From Antedon bifida (lineage: Eukaryota; Echinodermata; Crinoidea; Comatulida; Antedonidae): a stretch of DNA of 64,000 nt. The notes below the pieces were generated by a model. The model saw only the letters and a program-made list of their open reading frames with translations. It had not been told where the DNA came from and ran no database searches. The position numbers were made by a program, and so were the translations under genes. Position 1 is the stretch's first letter. Each line of letters starts with the position of its first letter. Positions 24,701 to 35,450 of this stretch are shown here, piece after piece. The stretch spans positions 32,412,285 through 32,476,284 of the forward strand of contig OY727097.1 of assembly GCA_963402885.1 (NCBI GenBank), given 5' to 3'.

Positions 24701-27700
24701 ATCTATTTGAGTTGTAGACATGCTATAGTGTTTAACAAACGCCAGTCTATGTTTCGGTAAAGCACCAAATCTATTTGAGTTGTAGACATGTCTATAGCGT
24801 TTAACAAACGCCAGTCTATGTTTCAGTAAAGCACCAAATCTATTTGAGTTGTAGACATGTTATAGCGTTATAACAAACGCCAGTCTCTCTTTCGGTAAAG
24901 CACCAAATCTATTTGAGTTGTAGACATGCTATAGCGTTTAACAAACGCCAGTCTATGTTTCGGTAAAGCACCAAATCTATTTGAGTTGTAGACATGCTAT
25001 AGCGTTTAACAAACGCCAGTCTATGTTTCGGTAAAGCACCAAATCTATTTGAGTTGTAGACATGCTATAGCGTTTAACAAACGCCAGTCTATGTTTCGGT
25101 AAAGCACCAAATCTATTTGAGTTGTAGACATGCTATAGTGTTTAACAAACGCCAGTCTATGTTTCGGTAAAGCACCAAATCTATTTGAGTTGTAGACATG
25201 CTATAGCGTTTAACAAACGCCAGTCTATGTTTCAGTAAAGCACCAAATCTATTTGAGTTGTGGACATGCTATAGTGTTTAACAAACGCCAGTCTATGTTT
25301 CGGTAAAGCACCAAATCTATTTGAGTTGTAGACATGCTATAGTGTTTAACAAACGCCAGTCTATGTTTCGGTAAAGCACCAAATCTATTTGAGTTGTAGA
25401 CATGTCTATAGCGTTTAACAAACGCCAGTCTATGTTTCAGTAAAGCACCAAATCTATTTGAGTTGTAGACATGTCTATAGCGTTTAACAAACGCCAGTCT
25501 ATGTTTCAGCAAAGCACCAAATCTATTTGAGTTGTAGACATGTCTATAGCGTTTAACAAACGCCAGTCTATGTTTCAGTAAAGCACCAAATCTATTTGAG
25601 TTGTATGTATGCGTAAGGGTTAGCGTTATCATAAACAAAATGAGCAAACGCTACGCTATGTTTTTGCAGTAAATCACCAGAGCCTTTAAAATGCATACCG
25701 AATTTTATTGGCAAGAGAATTACTACCATTGTATACGGTTGCTATAGATACCTTTGTGCTTTAGAAATATAAGTAAACGATACAAATTATTGTGTAATTT
25801 ATATTGTAAATATTGGTATAATAATAATACAAATGCATTTAAACTAATAATCTTGATTAGTTTATAGAATGCTCGAAGAATTTATTCTACAAGTGCACTG
25901 TCATTGTTATCTTTATCTTCGACCTAAAACCATAAACTTGGCCATTAGAAATTGAAAATAAACACTTGTCCAAAAGCAGAATCCACATATCTTAATTAAT
26001 ACATACTGCTTCTTCCAACACGCTAACAACTGTATTCACTCTTTATAAACTTACATTAAACATTTAACAAAAAATAAAATAAATGTTTGAATTGAATGAA
26101 TCGAATTGAATTAATTAACCAACTGTGTTGTAACATGATGTAATATCAAATGACATTCTATTCACAAAATAGAAAAAAAAAAAATGTAACTTAAGCCAAT
26201 TACTAATATTTACTTTGCAAGTTCTTGACTTGTTAATTAGAGTCATTATTTTCTTTAAAAGTAAATGGTCTACAATATTTGATAGTGGTGGAACTTTTAG
26301 CACATGTCGGTGATGAATAATTAATAACTGTACTATTGTTGTGAAATTAATGGATGATTGATTAGTGAACGTAATTAATTATACACGATAAACATGTATA
26401 ACGCCGGTCTCTTGTAAAGGCCAGCTACACAGACGAGCGGTAACGGTAAGCGGAAAACCTCGTAGCTTGTCCACGTAAGAATCTGACCTATCCTTAGCGG
26501 AAACCACCCGTCCGCTCCGCTTTGTGTGTAAAGGCCAGCTACATAGACGAGCGGTAACGGTAGGCGGAAAACCTCGTAGCTTGTCCACGTAAGAATCTGA
26601 CCTATCCTTAGCGGAAACCACCCGTCCGCTCCGCTTTGTGTGTAGAGGCCAGCTACACAGACGAGCGGTAACGGTAAGCGGAAAACCTCGTAGCTTGTCC
26701 ACGTAAGAATCTGACCTATCCTTAGCGGAAACCACCCGTCCGCTCCGCTTTGTGTGTAAATAGTACTAACATTTTTTTCATATTGTTATTACCGTTACAG
26801 CTCGTCTGTGTAAATTGACCTTAATGTGTATTTGTTCAATTGCGCAATGAAATATCCGTATCCGAAATAGAGCGTTGATTTAGCTGGTCAAGAAGATTTC
26901 TGTCATGTATTTTTGTACCTCAATATATGCAATAGTTACAATGCAACATTTAGCCGTCTTGGCATGACAAGTAATGTTGAGGGGTAACTTGAGGATATAT
27001 ATATATATAAGAGTCGCTATCCAATCGAGTTCGAACAATACCATGAAAGCCCCAGTGGTCTAATGGTTAGGACAACTGCATATCAAGCAGGCGGTCCGAG
27101 TTCGAGTCTCGGTTGGGGCGACTTTTTCTCATTCTCACAGATTTCCTCATCTTTATCGTTTCAAATTAATTAATTAAATTTCAGTATATCACCGGGCGGT
27201 TTAGAATTAATGTTCTGTGCCTGATTTGTTTATATATATATATATACATATTATATATGCTCTTAGTAATTAATGAAGCGTTTCATTGTGAAGGCTCTTT
27301 TTGGCCGGGCTGATAATACCATAAACTAACCATATTACTTCTCTTCACATGCTTACATCTACAACACTTGCAATAGTAATGTTCAAATTAATTGCAGGTT
27401 AGATATTACCATGGAGCCAAAATACTGTGTCTCTTTCTCACCACTTGCTTTTAATGCCTAGTTCGTCTATCTATGGCCTATAGAGAACATTACGTAAAAT
27501 GATGTGTATGCGCTCATAATGTACTCAGTATGCATGACTTTGTATTGCTGTTTAACTTTGTTAAGTGAAAATTAAGTAGCATTCAGATGAATATAAGTAG
27601 GTTTTCAGAGTAGATTTAATTACTTATAGATGAACGGCCAAAGGTTTACTATACTGTACATGTGTTTAAATAGTATTTCATTGCCCATACAGTACTTGAC

Positions 27701-29983
27701 CAAAATCTTTATAGACCAACAGTATATTTGTATGTGACCTAATCGTAATTTTATACTGCATGATTTTTTAAAACATTAAAATGTGCAAGGAATTAAAACT
27801 GTTTATTTTACAATTTAGTTTTAATTTTGTTTTTTTCATTCGGACTTTGTGTTTTACTTGTGTCATTACCATAAGTAGGTCTCGATCTGTACAGAATCTG
27901 TCGGCAATTGGAAGGTGCTGTATCTTTTACCGATACTCGATTCAAGTAAGTTCCCACCGGGTAACACTCTTGTGAAATTGATCTCTTCACAAACAAGACA
28001 GAAATTACAACACAGTTACGCATGTTATACGACACAATACGTATTATTAAGATAAATCTGAATAAATAAATAGGTTATGATATCATAATATCATTTTATT
28101 TCAAAATCATTACATTAGTTCAGAATGCAAAATCAGAGTTTTTAATTATTAATCCTATTTCCTACTATTTAAATGATTTATATACGAAACGACTGTTATT
28201 TATATCTATCCCCCTCAAGAGAATCACATTTGGCGTTCATTATTATGATCGTTCTAACAACATGCTAGGAATTACAATGTTTACTTGCTCTTCAATATAT
28301 CAGCACAATATTATCACTATCGTCTTTATTAAGCTAAGATTAACTGTTAGAAACAATTAATTAACCAAATAATTACTGCCAAGTGCCTGGTGGTAAACGA
28401 TGTGCTGTATTCAGACAGTATCCATTAACAACAGAGACAACGTAATGCTCATTATTAAATATATTAGTACTTGACTACAACGGGTTAATTATTGGTATCC
28501 TAATAAGTTACAATTAGTATTTATTCATCAATTCCTTAAACTTAGTGTTATATTCCCCGTGTGTTTTGTTACTTTCGAGTATCACATGCATTCACATTAT
28601 TTTTGTTACAATTCGTATTCATTATTCAGGTTACATAAATAACATAGGCCTATTAATGGTCGTATCATAATAACACACCCAAAGTATTATTGCCGTTTCG
28701 TTGGTTAATCTGTATAACTAGTTTAAAAAAAAATTGTGCAATGGGACTAGAAAACATACCAATACTATTTTGAACGTAGAATGAGAGCCGTTGACATGAT
28801 TAATTAGTAGGGCCTATGTATAGAATCGTTGAATCATTCAACTAATATATTTTGACTATTGTTGGACGGGAAAGTGTTTGAGGAGTGGGGTATTATTACG
28901 GTAATTAAAATCATGAATTATTACGTCTTATGATTAAACTCATTAGATTATTGTGTGTCTTCTACATTTATTATGACGCGTATAACGTATAGTTGGCGAT
29001 AAAATTAGTTTTGACCAGCACTGGTCGAGGGGCGCCGTTTACCGTACCTAAATAGCTGGCAATATCGGCATGGGTTAGAGGCCGACCCGCTTGTCCTTTT
29101 TCTGGTGGTGGAAGTCTTCTCGTATACGGATAAAAACCGATGTCCAGTGTTACACAGTTTACCCGTGTGCACTTTAAGAACCCATCATTCGATTAACCCG
29201 GTCAACAAAACAAATAATTTACTGTTACAATCCTTGGCCACATATTAACCCGGTCAGCACAACAAATAATTTACTATTACAATCCTTGGGTTAGGGTTAG
29301 GGTCCTAACCCTAACCCTAACCCTTTACCCGTGTGCACTTAAGAACCCATCATTCGATTAACCCGGTCAACACAACAAATAATTTACTATTACAATCCTT
29401 GGCCACATATTGTGCCTAAAATAAGATGAAGAAATCTGTGAGAATGAGAGAAGCCGCCCCAATCAAAATTCGAACTCAGAACCTTCTGTAGTATGCAAAT
29501 GTCTTTAACCATTATATAATATTGAAAAGCAAAATTATAAAACCAATGCAGCCAAGACCACGCAGAATAAACATATTTAACCAGAGCGGCCTTGACCTGA
29601 CTCTTCGTCCAGCCAACATTAATAATTTGGTATATCAAAAACGTTTGACAAATCAAGCGCTATCTAACTATTACTATATTAATCTCGATAAAAATAATAT
29701 TTGTGAAAAGTAGCCAACTTACCTCCGAAATCTGGTCTCAGCCTAATGTCGTACCCCTTCATTAGATGTGTAATGTTAACGATTTTGCGACCATTACCAA
29801 CATCTACCGTACTGAGCGCACTGTAGAGAATATTATTCACAAAATAAATGTTGTTTCACGAAAATACTAAAACATTGAACTACCTATAGCATTAAAAATG
29901 TAATATTAGGCCACATGTTACCTAGTTTGTAATATATGAGCGCTCAATGTATATATAAACATCATATGATTCGCTAACCACAT
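9708..29983 (-). CDS. GABRB: GABA-A receptor beta-type subunit, complete nine-exon gene (472 aa)
   Basis: Cys-loop pentameric GABA-gated chloride channel subunit. Exons in transcript order: 29922-29983, 29723-29820, 17431-17498, 15155-15375, 13562-13644, 12796-12933, exon 7 (12444-12596 or 12053-12205), 10512-10753, 9708-10061. The sizes 68, 221, 83, 138 and 153 are those of vertebrate GABR genes, and the phases fit throughout (1419 nt). Signal peptide about residues 1-20. Cys-loop C157-C171 with 13 residues between. Beta hallmarks: [18 protein letters not shown] (loop A Tyr), ESYGY (loop B), FSTG-x-Y (loop C). M2 reads [15 protein letters not shown] with R0', A2', T6' and L9', so anion-selective. 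M3 contains KAIDIYL and M4 [11 protein letters not shown]. The M3-M4 loop is short and basic, then acidic. The last intron appears to be GC-AG. Intron 2 is 12.2 kb. Upstream, the same frame stays open to an ATG at 30148; I chose 29983 because the signal peptide then begins properly. Confidence 0.94.
10250..10335. repeat. Two-copy 39-bp direct repeat in the last beta-gene intron
   Basis: GTTAAAACTATACTGCAAAG and the following bases are repeated in tandem, twice. No function seen. Confidence 0.85.
11088..11234. repeat. Two-copy tandem repeat in the beta-gene intron between exons 7b and 8
   Basis: TCCTCACATTGTGAACGTTC and about 50 following bases occur twice, the second copy with a three-base CAT insertion. 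The rest of this 1.3-kb intron is plain AT-rich sequence. Confidence 0.85.
12053..12205 (-). CDS. GABRB: Alternative exon 7b of the GABA-A beta gene (loop C end, M1, start of M2)
   Basis: 153 bp, phase 1 at both ends, with a good acceptor (T-rich tract plus CAG) and donor GTAAGC. It encodes [15 protein letters not shown], then [20 protein letters not shown], then [10 protein letters not shown]. This copy keeps the canonical beta-type M1 (FILQT-x-xPS). It is the downstream copy, next to exon 8. Confidence 0.9.
12444..12596 (-). CDS. GABRB: Alternative exon 7a of the GABA-A beta gene, second copy of the same exon
   Basis: 153 bp, same phases as 7b, acceptor CTCTCTTTTCAG and donor GTAAGG, separated from 7b by 238 bp. 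It encodes [15 protein letters not shown], then [19 protein letters not shown], then [10 protein letters not shown]. By my count 38 of 50 residues match 7b, with the differences clustered in loop C, pre-M1 and the outer half of M1. No stop codon, frameshift or broken splice site is visible, so it looks functional rather than decayed. Including both exons would duplicate M1, so they should be mutually exclusive. Confidence 0.88.
13806..15045. repeat. About 133-bp minisatellite, seven copies, last copy split by a LINE fragment
   Basis: Units begin GAAATGTAAAGAMCAACCAC or the shorter GTAAAGAACCACTACG and repeat at about 132-135 bp from 13825 to 14675. The last unit stops at CATTCTCAC and resumes at about 14978 with ATTAGTCATTAGAT, the missing second half, so a later insertion lies inside it. 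All within the intron between beta-gene exons 4 and 5. Confidence 0.9.
14676..14977 (-). mobile_element. 5'-truncated LINE relic (C-terminal end of a reverse transcriptase ORF)
   Basis: In minus-strand frames it reads [15 protein letters not shown] and then, after a frameshift, [16 protein letters not shown]. These match the WxGHxxRMxD and GRPxxxWxxxI blocks found after the reverse transcriptase of many LINEs. The 3' end is a (GA)n run, seen as CTCTCTCTCT on the plus strand at about 14677-14695. It is inactive: about 300 bp with frame breaks. It inserted into the minisatellite described around it, in the same intron. Confidence 0.7.
15376..17430. other. GABA-A beta intron 3, no gene seen
   Basis: AT-rich intronic DNA with a short TA run near 16496-16508 and no convincing exon or element. 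Confidence 0.7.
17499..22190. other. GABA-A beta intron 2, distal part, no gene seen
   Basis: Low-complexity AT-rich intron. An 82-codon minus-strand frame at 18464-18712 has no recognisable family. At 21538-21603 the sequence GCGCCTTGAGCACTCTTGAG, continuing to a GCGCTATAAAAATCC block and a TTA run, looks like the 3' tail of a dispersed retroelement. Confidence 0.6.
22195..22990. repeat. 29-bp minisatellite, about 27 copies, in beta-gene intron 2
   Basis: Unit AAATCYAAACTTCGTGCACG followed by TTCAAACTA. Alternating C and T at the sixth base over long stretches suggests dimer-wise amplification. There are no unique spacers between units, so this is not a CRISPR-like array. Confidence 0.95.
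23040..25612. repeat. 66-bp minisatellite with higher-order structure, 2.6 kb, in beta-gene intron 2
   Basis: Basic unit starts GAGTTGTAGACATGCTATAG and continues through CAAACGCCAGTCTATGTTTC, about 62-67 bp, in more than 30 copies. A unique 170-bp block beginning TTCAGTAGTGAGGTGAGTGA appears at about 23087 and again at about 23659, so a compound block of about 573 bp was itself duplicated. A second pair about 612 bp apart is marked by the variant CAGTCTCTCTTTCGG at about 24270 and 24882. Confidence 0.93.
25613..26410. other. Intronic AT-rich sequence, nothing recognised
   Basis: Beta-gene intron 2 between two repeats; no open frame or element that I can support. Confidence 0.6.
26419..26822. 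mobile_element. MITE-like element with terminal inverted repeats and a triplicated 114-bp left part
   Basis: The left end GGCCAGCTACACAGACGAGC continues to GGTAACGG. It is matched in reverse at the right end (26791-26820), where CCGTTACAGCTCGTCTGTGT runs to GACC. Between them a 114-bp segment is repeated three times (starts 26419, 26533 and 26647), each containing the left end again. It is much more GC-rich than its surroundings. The 114-bp period keeps a 38-residue frame open on the minus strand, which I regard as a by-product. Confidence 0.65.
26995..27240 (+). mobile_element. tRNA-derived SINE, full-looking copy
   Basis: A tRNA-like head at 27047-27119 has a 7-bp acceptor helix (GCCCCAG with TTGGGGC), a D-arm (A box) and a perfect T-arm (CCGAG TTCGAGT CTCGG, B box). 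Its anticodon stem has only four good pairs. A tail of about 110 bp (TTTTTCTCATTCTCACAGAT onward) ends in a TA microsatellite. The same head and tail recur at 29413-29520, 52680-52800 and 53105-53215, so this is a dispersed element and not a tRNA gene. In beta-gene intron 2. Confidence 0.75.
27241..29150. other. Intronic AT-rich sequence, no gene seen
   Basis: Overlapping short frames on both strands at 27781-28035 have no family similarity. Still within beta-gene intron 2. Confidence 0.6.
29150..29412. repeat. Head-to-head interstitial telomeric repeat flanked by a direct duplication
   Basis: At 29288-29324, about 2.5 GGGTTA units are followed at once by CCTAACCCTAACCCTAACCC, that is, two telomere tracts facing each other. 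The flanks repeat the same local sequence (TTACCCGTGTGCACTT, AACCCGGTCAACA, TTACTATTACAATCCTTGG) on both sides. The site lies in intron 2, about 300 bp before exon 2 of the beta gene. Confidence 0.88.
29413..29520 (-). mobile_element. tRNA-derived SINE fragment, minus orientation
   Basis: The reverse strand shows a decayed T-arm (GAGTTCGAATTTTGATTGGGGC) and the tail CTCATTCTCACAGATTTCTT, as in the copy at 26995. It has lost the first part of the head. Confidence 0.6.
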
Positions 29984-30385
29984 TATCTGTACAGAATAAC
30001 CTCCGAAGGTTGATCTGTCGTTGGCTAGTGTGCTCCAACGGCACAAACTAACCTCTTTACTTGAAAGCATCAATACTCTATATTCTGCGTCTGCGCAATA
30101 GCAATTAAGCTTCTCCCTAAATTGAATTACGCGATAGAATACACGCATTGTTGTGCCTCCTCAAAGCCTTGGTAGTCAGCTGATCCGTACAGTCTGACCT
30201 GATAATATTGATCTGCTCTCCGCCTTCGGTGATGTAATGATTGTCGTCGCAACACAAAAAAAGTGAATATCTCTACAGTAGGCTAATACAAACACACATA
30301 TAGGCCTGAATTAATATTAGGTGTTTTAGTGTCGAATTTAATTTTAAGGCCGCAGTAAAACATATTTACTAATGTTATTTATATA

Positions 30386-30892
30386 GGCCGTGTTTCCACA
30401 GCAACACAAATTATCGGTTAATTTTTTAACCAATCAGATAATTAGTAAAAAAAATATCGCATGATCAATCATTATCCGAACACAAGCGCTCAATCATAAC
30501 GCAACCGATTTCAGGTAAGGTTAAAAATAATCACATTTATCCGATCATTTTGTGATTTTAATGCGATAATTATCGGTTACATTTTTTTGAGCGGAATCAG
30601 TTAAACCCCGTTTCCACGGTAAATTCACAGTATTTTATTCAGCAATATAAATATTTACAGGGATCTTACAGAGACACGTAATATTGTCTGTAGCCATAAG
30701 ACCCTTTGGGAAAAAATATAATCACAAAGAAAAAACATGAAATAAAGTTCTAAATGTACAAGTTGAAAAATAAGTAAAAGTATACATACATATAATATTG
30801 TTATCGGTTCATTATCGGTTCATTTTTATCGGTTAATTATTGGTTCATTTTCATCGGTTAATTATTGGTTCAATTTTGCGGAAACACGGCCT
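30386..30892. mobile_element. MITE-like element 0.4 kb upstream of the GABA-A beta start codon
   Basis: Terminal inverted repeats AGGCCGTGTTTCCAC (about 30385) and GCGGAAACACGGCCT (about 30877) bound 0.5 kb rich in ATCGGTTAATT-type words, which are repeated near both ends. The interior has no coding capacity. It sits in the promoter-proximal flank of the beta gene; a target-site duplication could not be fixed. Confidence 0.6.
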
Positions 30893-33800
30893 TAGAGTAC
30901 ATGGATGTATTGTAAATCTAAATGGAGGGTAACAGTGGATGTAAAGGTAAGCTAATAAAACAGCTTTAGTATTCAATGAACGTACATTATTCAAAGATAA
31001 AATTACAATTCCAAATTATGTTGTTTTTTCCGATCTAACGAGAGCTAAGTAAACATGTATTTTATTTTATTATTCTTTTGAAGTGATTAAAAACAGAAAA
31101 TTTAACAATGAAAAATAATATTTTAAAAACAACAGGTGATACTAACAATTATTTGTTAACCAAGTTCTGTCATGTGTTTTGGAAAGCGCAATAATTTAAA
31201 TCGATACCGTGCGCAGCAGCTGACAATTGTACTTTTATTGAGCATAGTATGTTGTCAAAAAGTAGGCTACGTGACGTGGATTAAAGATCACTGAAAAACT
31301 GTATTTCAGTAGATAATTCAAAATCAGAAAAACCTAAATCTACGAAAACCATTAATTTGAATATATTGGCTACAAGAGCATTACTGAACACCGGGCATAA
31401 CACTTGTAGATCGCAGTATCGATCTGATGAAGTATACTTTTCACAAGATCACCGCCGTAAGAGCAATTGCTTATTTATTATGACGCCGTACTTTACAGAT
31501 TAATATTGTCGACGATGGGTTTCTCTTATAATTAATAACTTGTAAGAACTGTAAGGTAATATGTGTAGTACAAAGTGGTATTGATCTTAGAAGTGTTGAT
31601 CGATATGTATTGTGACTTATTTCGACAAATATATACTGTGCATCGATTATCACAAACTGAAAAATATCGATTCAGTAACCCTGTTATACAAAAATGGTTA
31701 CAAGTTTAGATATTGACACAAATAATAAGACTTAAGTATCGTATGGACTTTACTAAGTAATATAGTGGAAATAGCTTAATCCCTACCGTCACTCACTGAA
31801 TAATGTTATTATGTATTGTAATGTTGTATCAGATTGGATTTCAACACTGATCGCCATGGTATTGAGCATATTGCCATAAATTTCGCCATGGTTGGTAAAT
31901 CTATAGCTTCAGTTATGACGTGAGTTAATCAATTGTATACAGAATACGCATGTCCATGTTTTACACGCACAACACGAATGTTTCGCATTTATAAGTGCGC
32001 GTTTATTCAATAGTTATTATACTAGATTTCCAAACGTGTGAAATTAACAATTTATATACTTTTTACAGTCATATTGTGTGCCATTAAATTAATTTGTGTC
32101 TCATTTGCGTCTTTACAAGACAAATGACTTACAATTGTAATTACACTGATTCTTGTAGGCCTACATGTTATACGTTGATAAAATCATCAACAATAATTTT
32201 TAATTCCTGGATGTTGTTAGGTCGTGTCCGCCTTTATTGTTCATTTTATTCTTGTTTTTTTTGTTCAGAAAACTTTACTTCCTAAAGTACTAGGATAGTT
32301 ATTTTGATTTCTGTAGGAAAACGTATTTATTAAATTTAACATTTCGCTATCGTATAAACGACTTTTAGACTGTTTAGACTGATTGTGTGTTTGTCTTCAC
32401 ATCTTGCTGGTATTCCAGCAGCATTATTGCTTTGAGAGCTGTTCATCCAATGTAAATTTGTTAACAATTCATATACAAGAAATGTTTTAAAATACGATCA
32501 CAATATTTTCCGTTTCTAATTAATCTTTTGAGTGTTATACTAAACCTGTTCTTAATTTTGTATGTGGTATTTGTATAGTGTGCGATTTGAGTGTTCTTAT
32601 GTGGTATTTGTATAGTGTGCGATTTGAGTGTTCTTATGTGGTATTTGTATAGTGTGCGATTTGAGTGTTCTTTTTATTATTTCATTATAATACGAAATCC
32701 CCTGCACTGACTGCCATGATCCTCCCCTCTGGTTTTTGCAAGTGCTTTGTTTAAAGTTGGTTTTTAGATGATGTTTTTTTTTCTCCGAGGGAGCTATCTT
32801 GTCCTAAATTGACGATTGTGTCATAACTCATGCTTAAGACCATTTTTCCGGTATGCTATAAGCTATATAAAATTAATAATATAGTGAAAGCCCGGTACAA
32901 ATAAACGTAGTTGTAGAATTCAAACAGTTTCCAATCCCAGTTGCATCTTTTGTCAATATATCCAATTATACCATAATTATTTAAACTCACAATGTCAAGT
33001 ACGTGGTTAACACTTGAAGAAGCAAACGATGATGGAATTTAGATTAAAATTCAATGTTCAATTCGTTGCTGACCATTTAATACACAACTTTACGCGGCTT
33101 CAGTTTCATTATGCTTTTCAATGCGCTGTTAACACACTATTTACAGTGTAATACTTGATGTAAAATTAGAAATGTACATACATAAAAGTTAAAAGTAATG
33201 TAAATATAATATTTTTTTATGACGCATCATGACATCCTACTCATTTGATTTATAAACATACGAGTTTATAATACTATAATTTTTAAGAGAATTCTTTTTC
33301 TCGTATCATATGATAAATACAAAGAAAGACGTTCATTGCTTATCATGTCAATTTGAATTAGGTATGCATTTTATAAGCAAAAACAATATATTTTGTGTAT
33401 TTTTTAATGTATGTACCACTCCCTCACCGGTGACTCCCTGTTGGAGTCTAAGGCTTCTGGAACTTCCACCATGACCTTCTTATCCCTTTCACAGTCAATA
33501 TTTAATAAAACTTTAACCAAACTTTTACTACTATAACATGGTCCGTTCTATAACAAAGGCTGAATAACGGATATGTAGAAAATAATTACGACATCTGCTT
33601 AGATATGGGATCCGTTGGTTTATTCTCACAACGTATATTGCATACTACTCTATGCTAAAATATAAATACGCTCAGTGAAATGGCTAAGCGCCACCGCCGC
33701 AGACAAATAGTAATTCGAACTGAATTTGAAAACGTATACTGTTTGTGTAATGTTATGCAACGTAGTGTGTTGCATAACATTCTAAGTGATAATATTGTTG

Positions 33801-34957
33801 AACCTTTATCCCTGTCATAGTCAATAAACTATGCTATGATAAAGAAAAATAGCAAAATAAATTGTGCTGAAATATCAATGTCGAGCCAAGACCTTGATGT
33901 ATATAATATTATCATGTTATGGTTGTATTTGTATAATCTAATCGATACGCTGTTTGTGTGAATAACATTGAAATTAAGCCACGTTCTCTAAAAACGTTAG
34001 ATTTCAAAATGACTCGCGCCGCCACCCCTCCCTTGATTACATTATTTGAAATAAATCTACGTCCAAAGGATCCATCAGTTGGAAATACATTATACAAAAT
34101 TAAATCCGTAACAACATAACCAGCTAGCAGGTCAAAACGACGGGGAGATTTTTGTTAAAATTTAATTGTCGAGCACATTATTCCCAAAAAATCTACAGTT
34201 GAGAAACGTAGTAATTGGTATAAGACACGAGTAGGTTTGAAATGAATCCACTCTTGTGCCCGTTCATTGTTTAGTTAGTGGTTAATGTCACATTAACCAC
34301 TAACAATGAACGGGCACCATCTTCCATCGGGAATAAAAAAGATAGTAAAGTAATAGTACAATACAGTATACACAAATCTATAAATGGATGTATAGTGCCG
34401 AGAGGTACATTATACAGCATTTATACTAGAAGGAAGATACACTTCTGTTTTGATTCTAAAAGCAAGCAATTGTAAATACAAATGTGTAGAGTCATCGCAA
34501 ATAATATTAGTGCTGTAAAATAAATGTTTGAAAAACATACAGTCACAAAAAAAACCCAGAATCTCGTTAATATAATAATGTTTAATATACATCTGTATGT
34601 TTTGTTTGTGTCAATATGTTAAAATAATAGACATTTTATATTTTATTGATTAATATTATTATGTCAGTTATTTTCCGTCCTCATGTTTGTATAAGACATA
34701 ATACTGCATTTCATCGTTGTCTGGTAAATTGTCATGTTTAGTAAAAGCTTCCATAGTAGGTTAATATCATTACCGACTTAATAATTATTCTTGCAGTCTT
34801 CTGTTGTTCAGTTGAATGTCATTATTTGTGGTGGTAAGAATTTGTGGTGGTTTAGGCCTCATAATTAGAAAGAAGTAAATATGATTGCAACTTCATCCTC
34901 CTACACCCCTTGAAAAATAAATTACATAAAATTAACAATTAGGTTCAACTGGTAAAT
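30893..34957. other. Intergenic region between the two receptor genes, left part
   Basis: AT-rich, with no open frame of note. It contains a three-copy repeat of 37 bp (ATGTGGTATTTGTATAGTGT and following bases) at 32558-32670 and an inverted repeat at 34256-34317 with arms of about 28 bp, the left arm carrying a five-base insertion. Regulatory elements for both divergent genes may lie here but cannot be recognised by eye. Confidence 0.6.
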
Positions 34958-35450
34958 ACCAGTGGCGAGTTTAAAGATTGCCTTCCAATTCTAAAGCCAT
35001 CATGTTCAGTCTCAACGTTTGGTACCAGTAAACTGGTAATACCAGTGGCGAGTTTAAAGATTGCCTTCCAATTCCAAGCCCTATCATGTTCAGTCTCAAC
35101 GTTTGGTACCAGTAAACTGGTAATACCAGTGGCGAGTTTCAAGATTGCCTTCCAATTCCAAGCCCTATCATGTTCAGTCTCAACGTTTGGTACCAGTAAA
35201 CTGGTAAATACCAGAGGCGAGTTTCAAGATAGCCTTCCAATTCTAAAGCCCTATCATGTTCAGTCTGAACGTTTGGTACCAGTAAACTGGTAAATACCAG
35301 TGGCGAGTTTTCTAAGCTTCGCCTTCCATTTCTAACGTCTTATATAGATTCAATGTTATCGTTTAGTAAATACCAGTGGCGAGTTCCAAGTTTGCCTTCT
35401 AAATCTATAGCCCTATCATGTTCAACGTTTGGTAAATATAGTGAGTTTTC
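34958..35450. repeat. About 84-bp minisatellite, six copies
   Basis: Units start CCAGTGGCGAGTTTAAAGAT and end GGTACCAGTAAACTGGTAA. The GTACCAGTAAACTGGTAATACCAG portion contains a short inverted repeat. The last two units are shortened and diverged. Open frames on both strands here are by-products. Confidence 0.9.

Noticed and set aside
25249-25647. 132-codon repetitive minus-strand frame
   Set aside because: Product of the 66-bp minisatellite, whose period allows a stop-free frame in some units.
26379-26735. 118-codon frame with a 38-residue period
   Set aside because: It follows the 114-bp tandem blocks of a MITE-like element; there is no start context, family or splice support.
27047-27119. 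Possible functional tRNA gene
   Set aside because: The anticodon stem is imperfect and the same head plus tail recurs at several sites, so it is a SINE.
29918-30148. Longer N-terminus for the GABA-A beta protein starting at 30148
   Set aside because: The extra 55 residues have no signal-peptide character; the internal ATG at 29983 starts a hydrophobic leader that joins exon 2 in the right phase. The upstream start is not strictly excluded.
33912-34097. Several frames of 60-80 codons in the region between the receptor genes
   Set aside because: Lengths expected by chance, no family signature and no splice partners.
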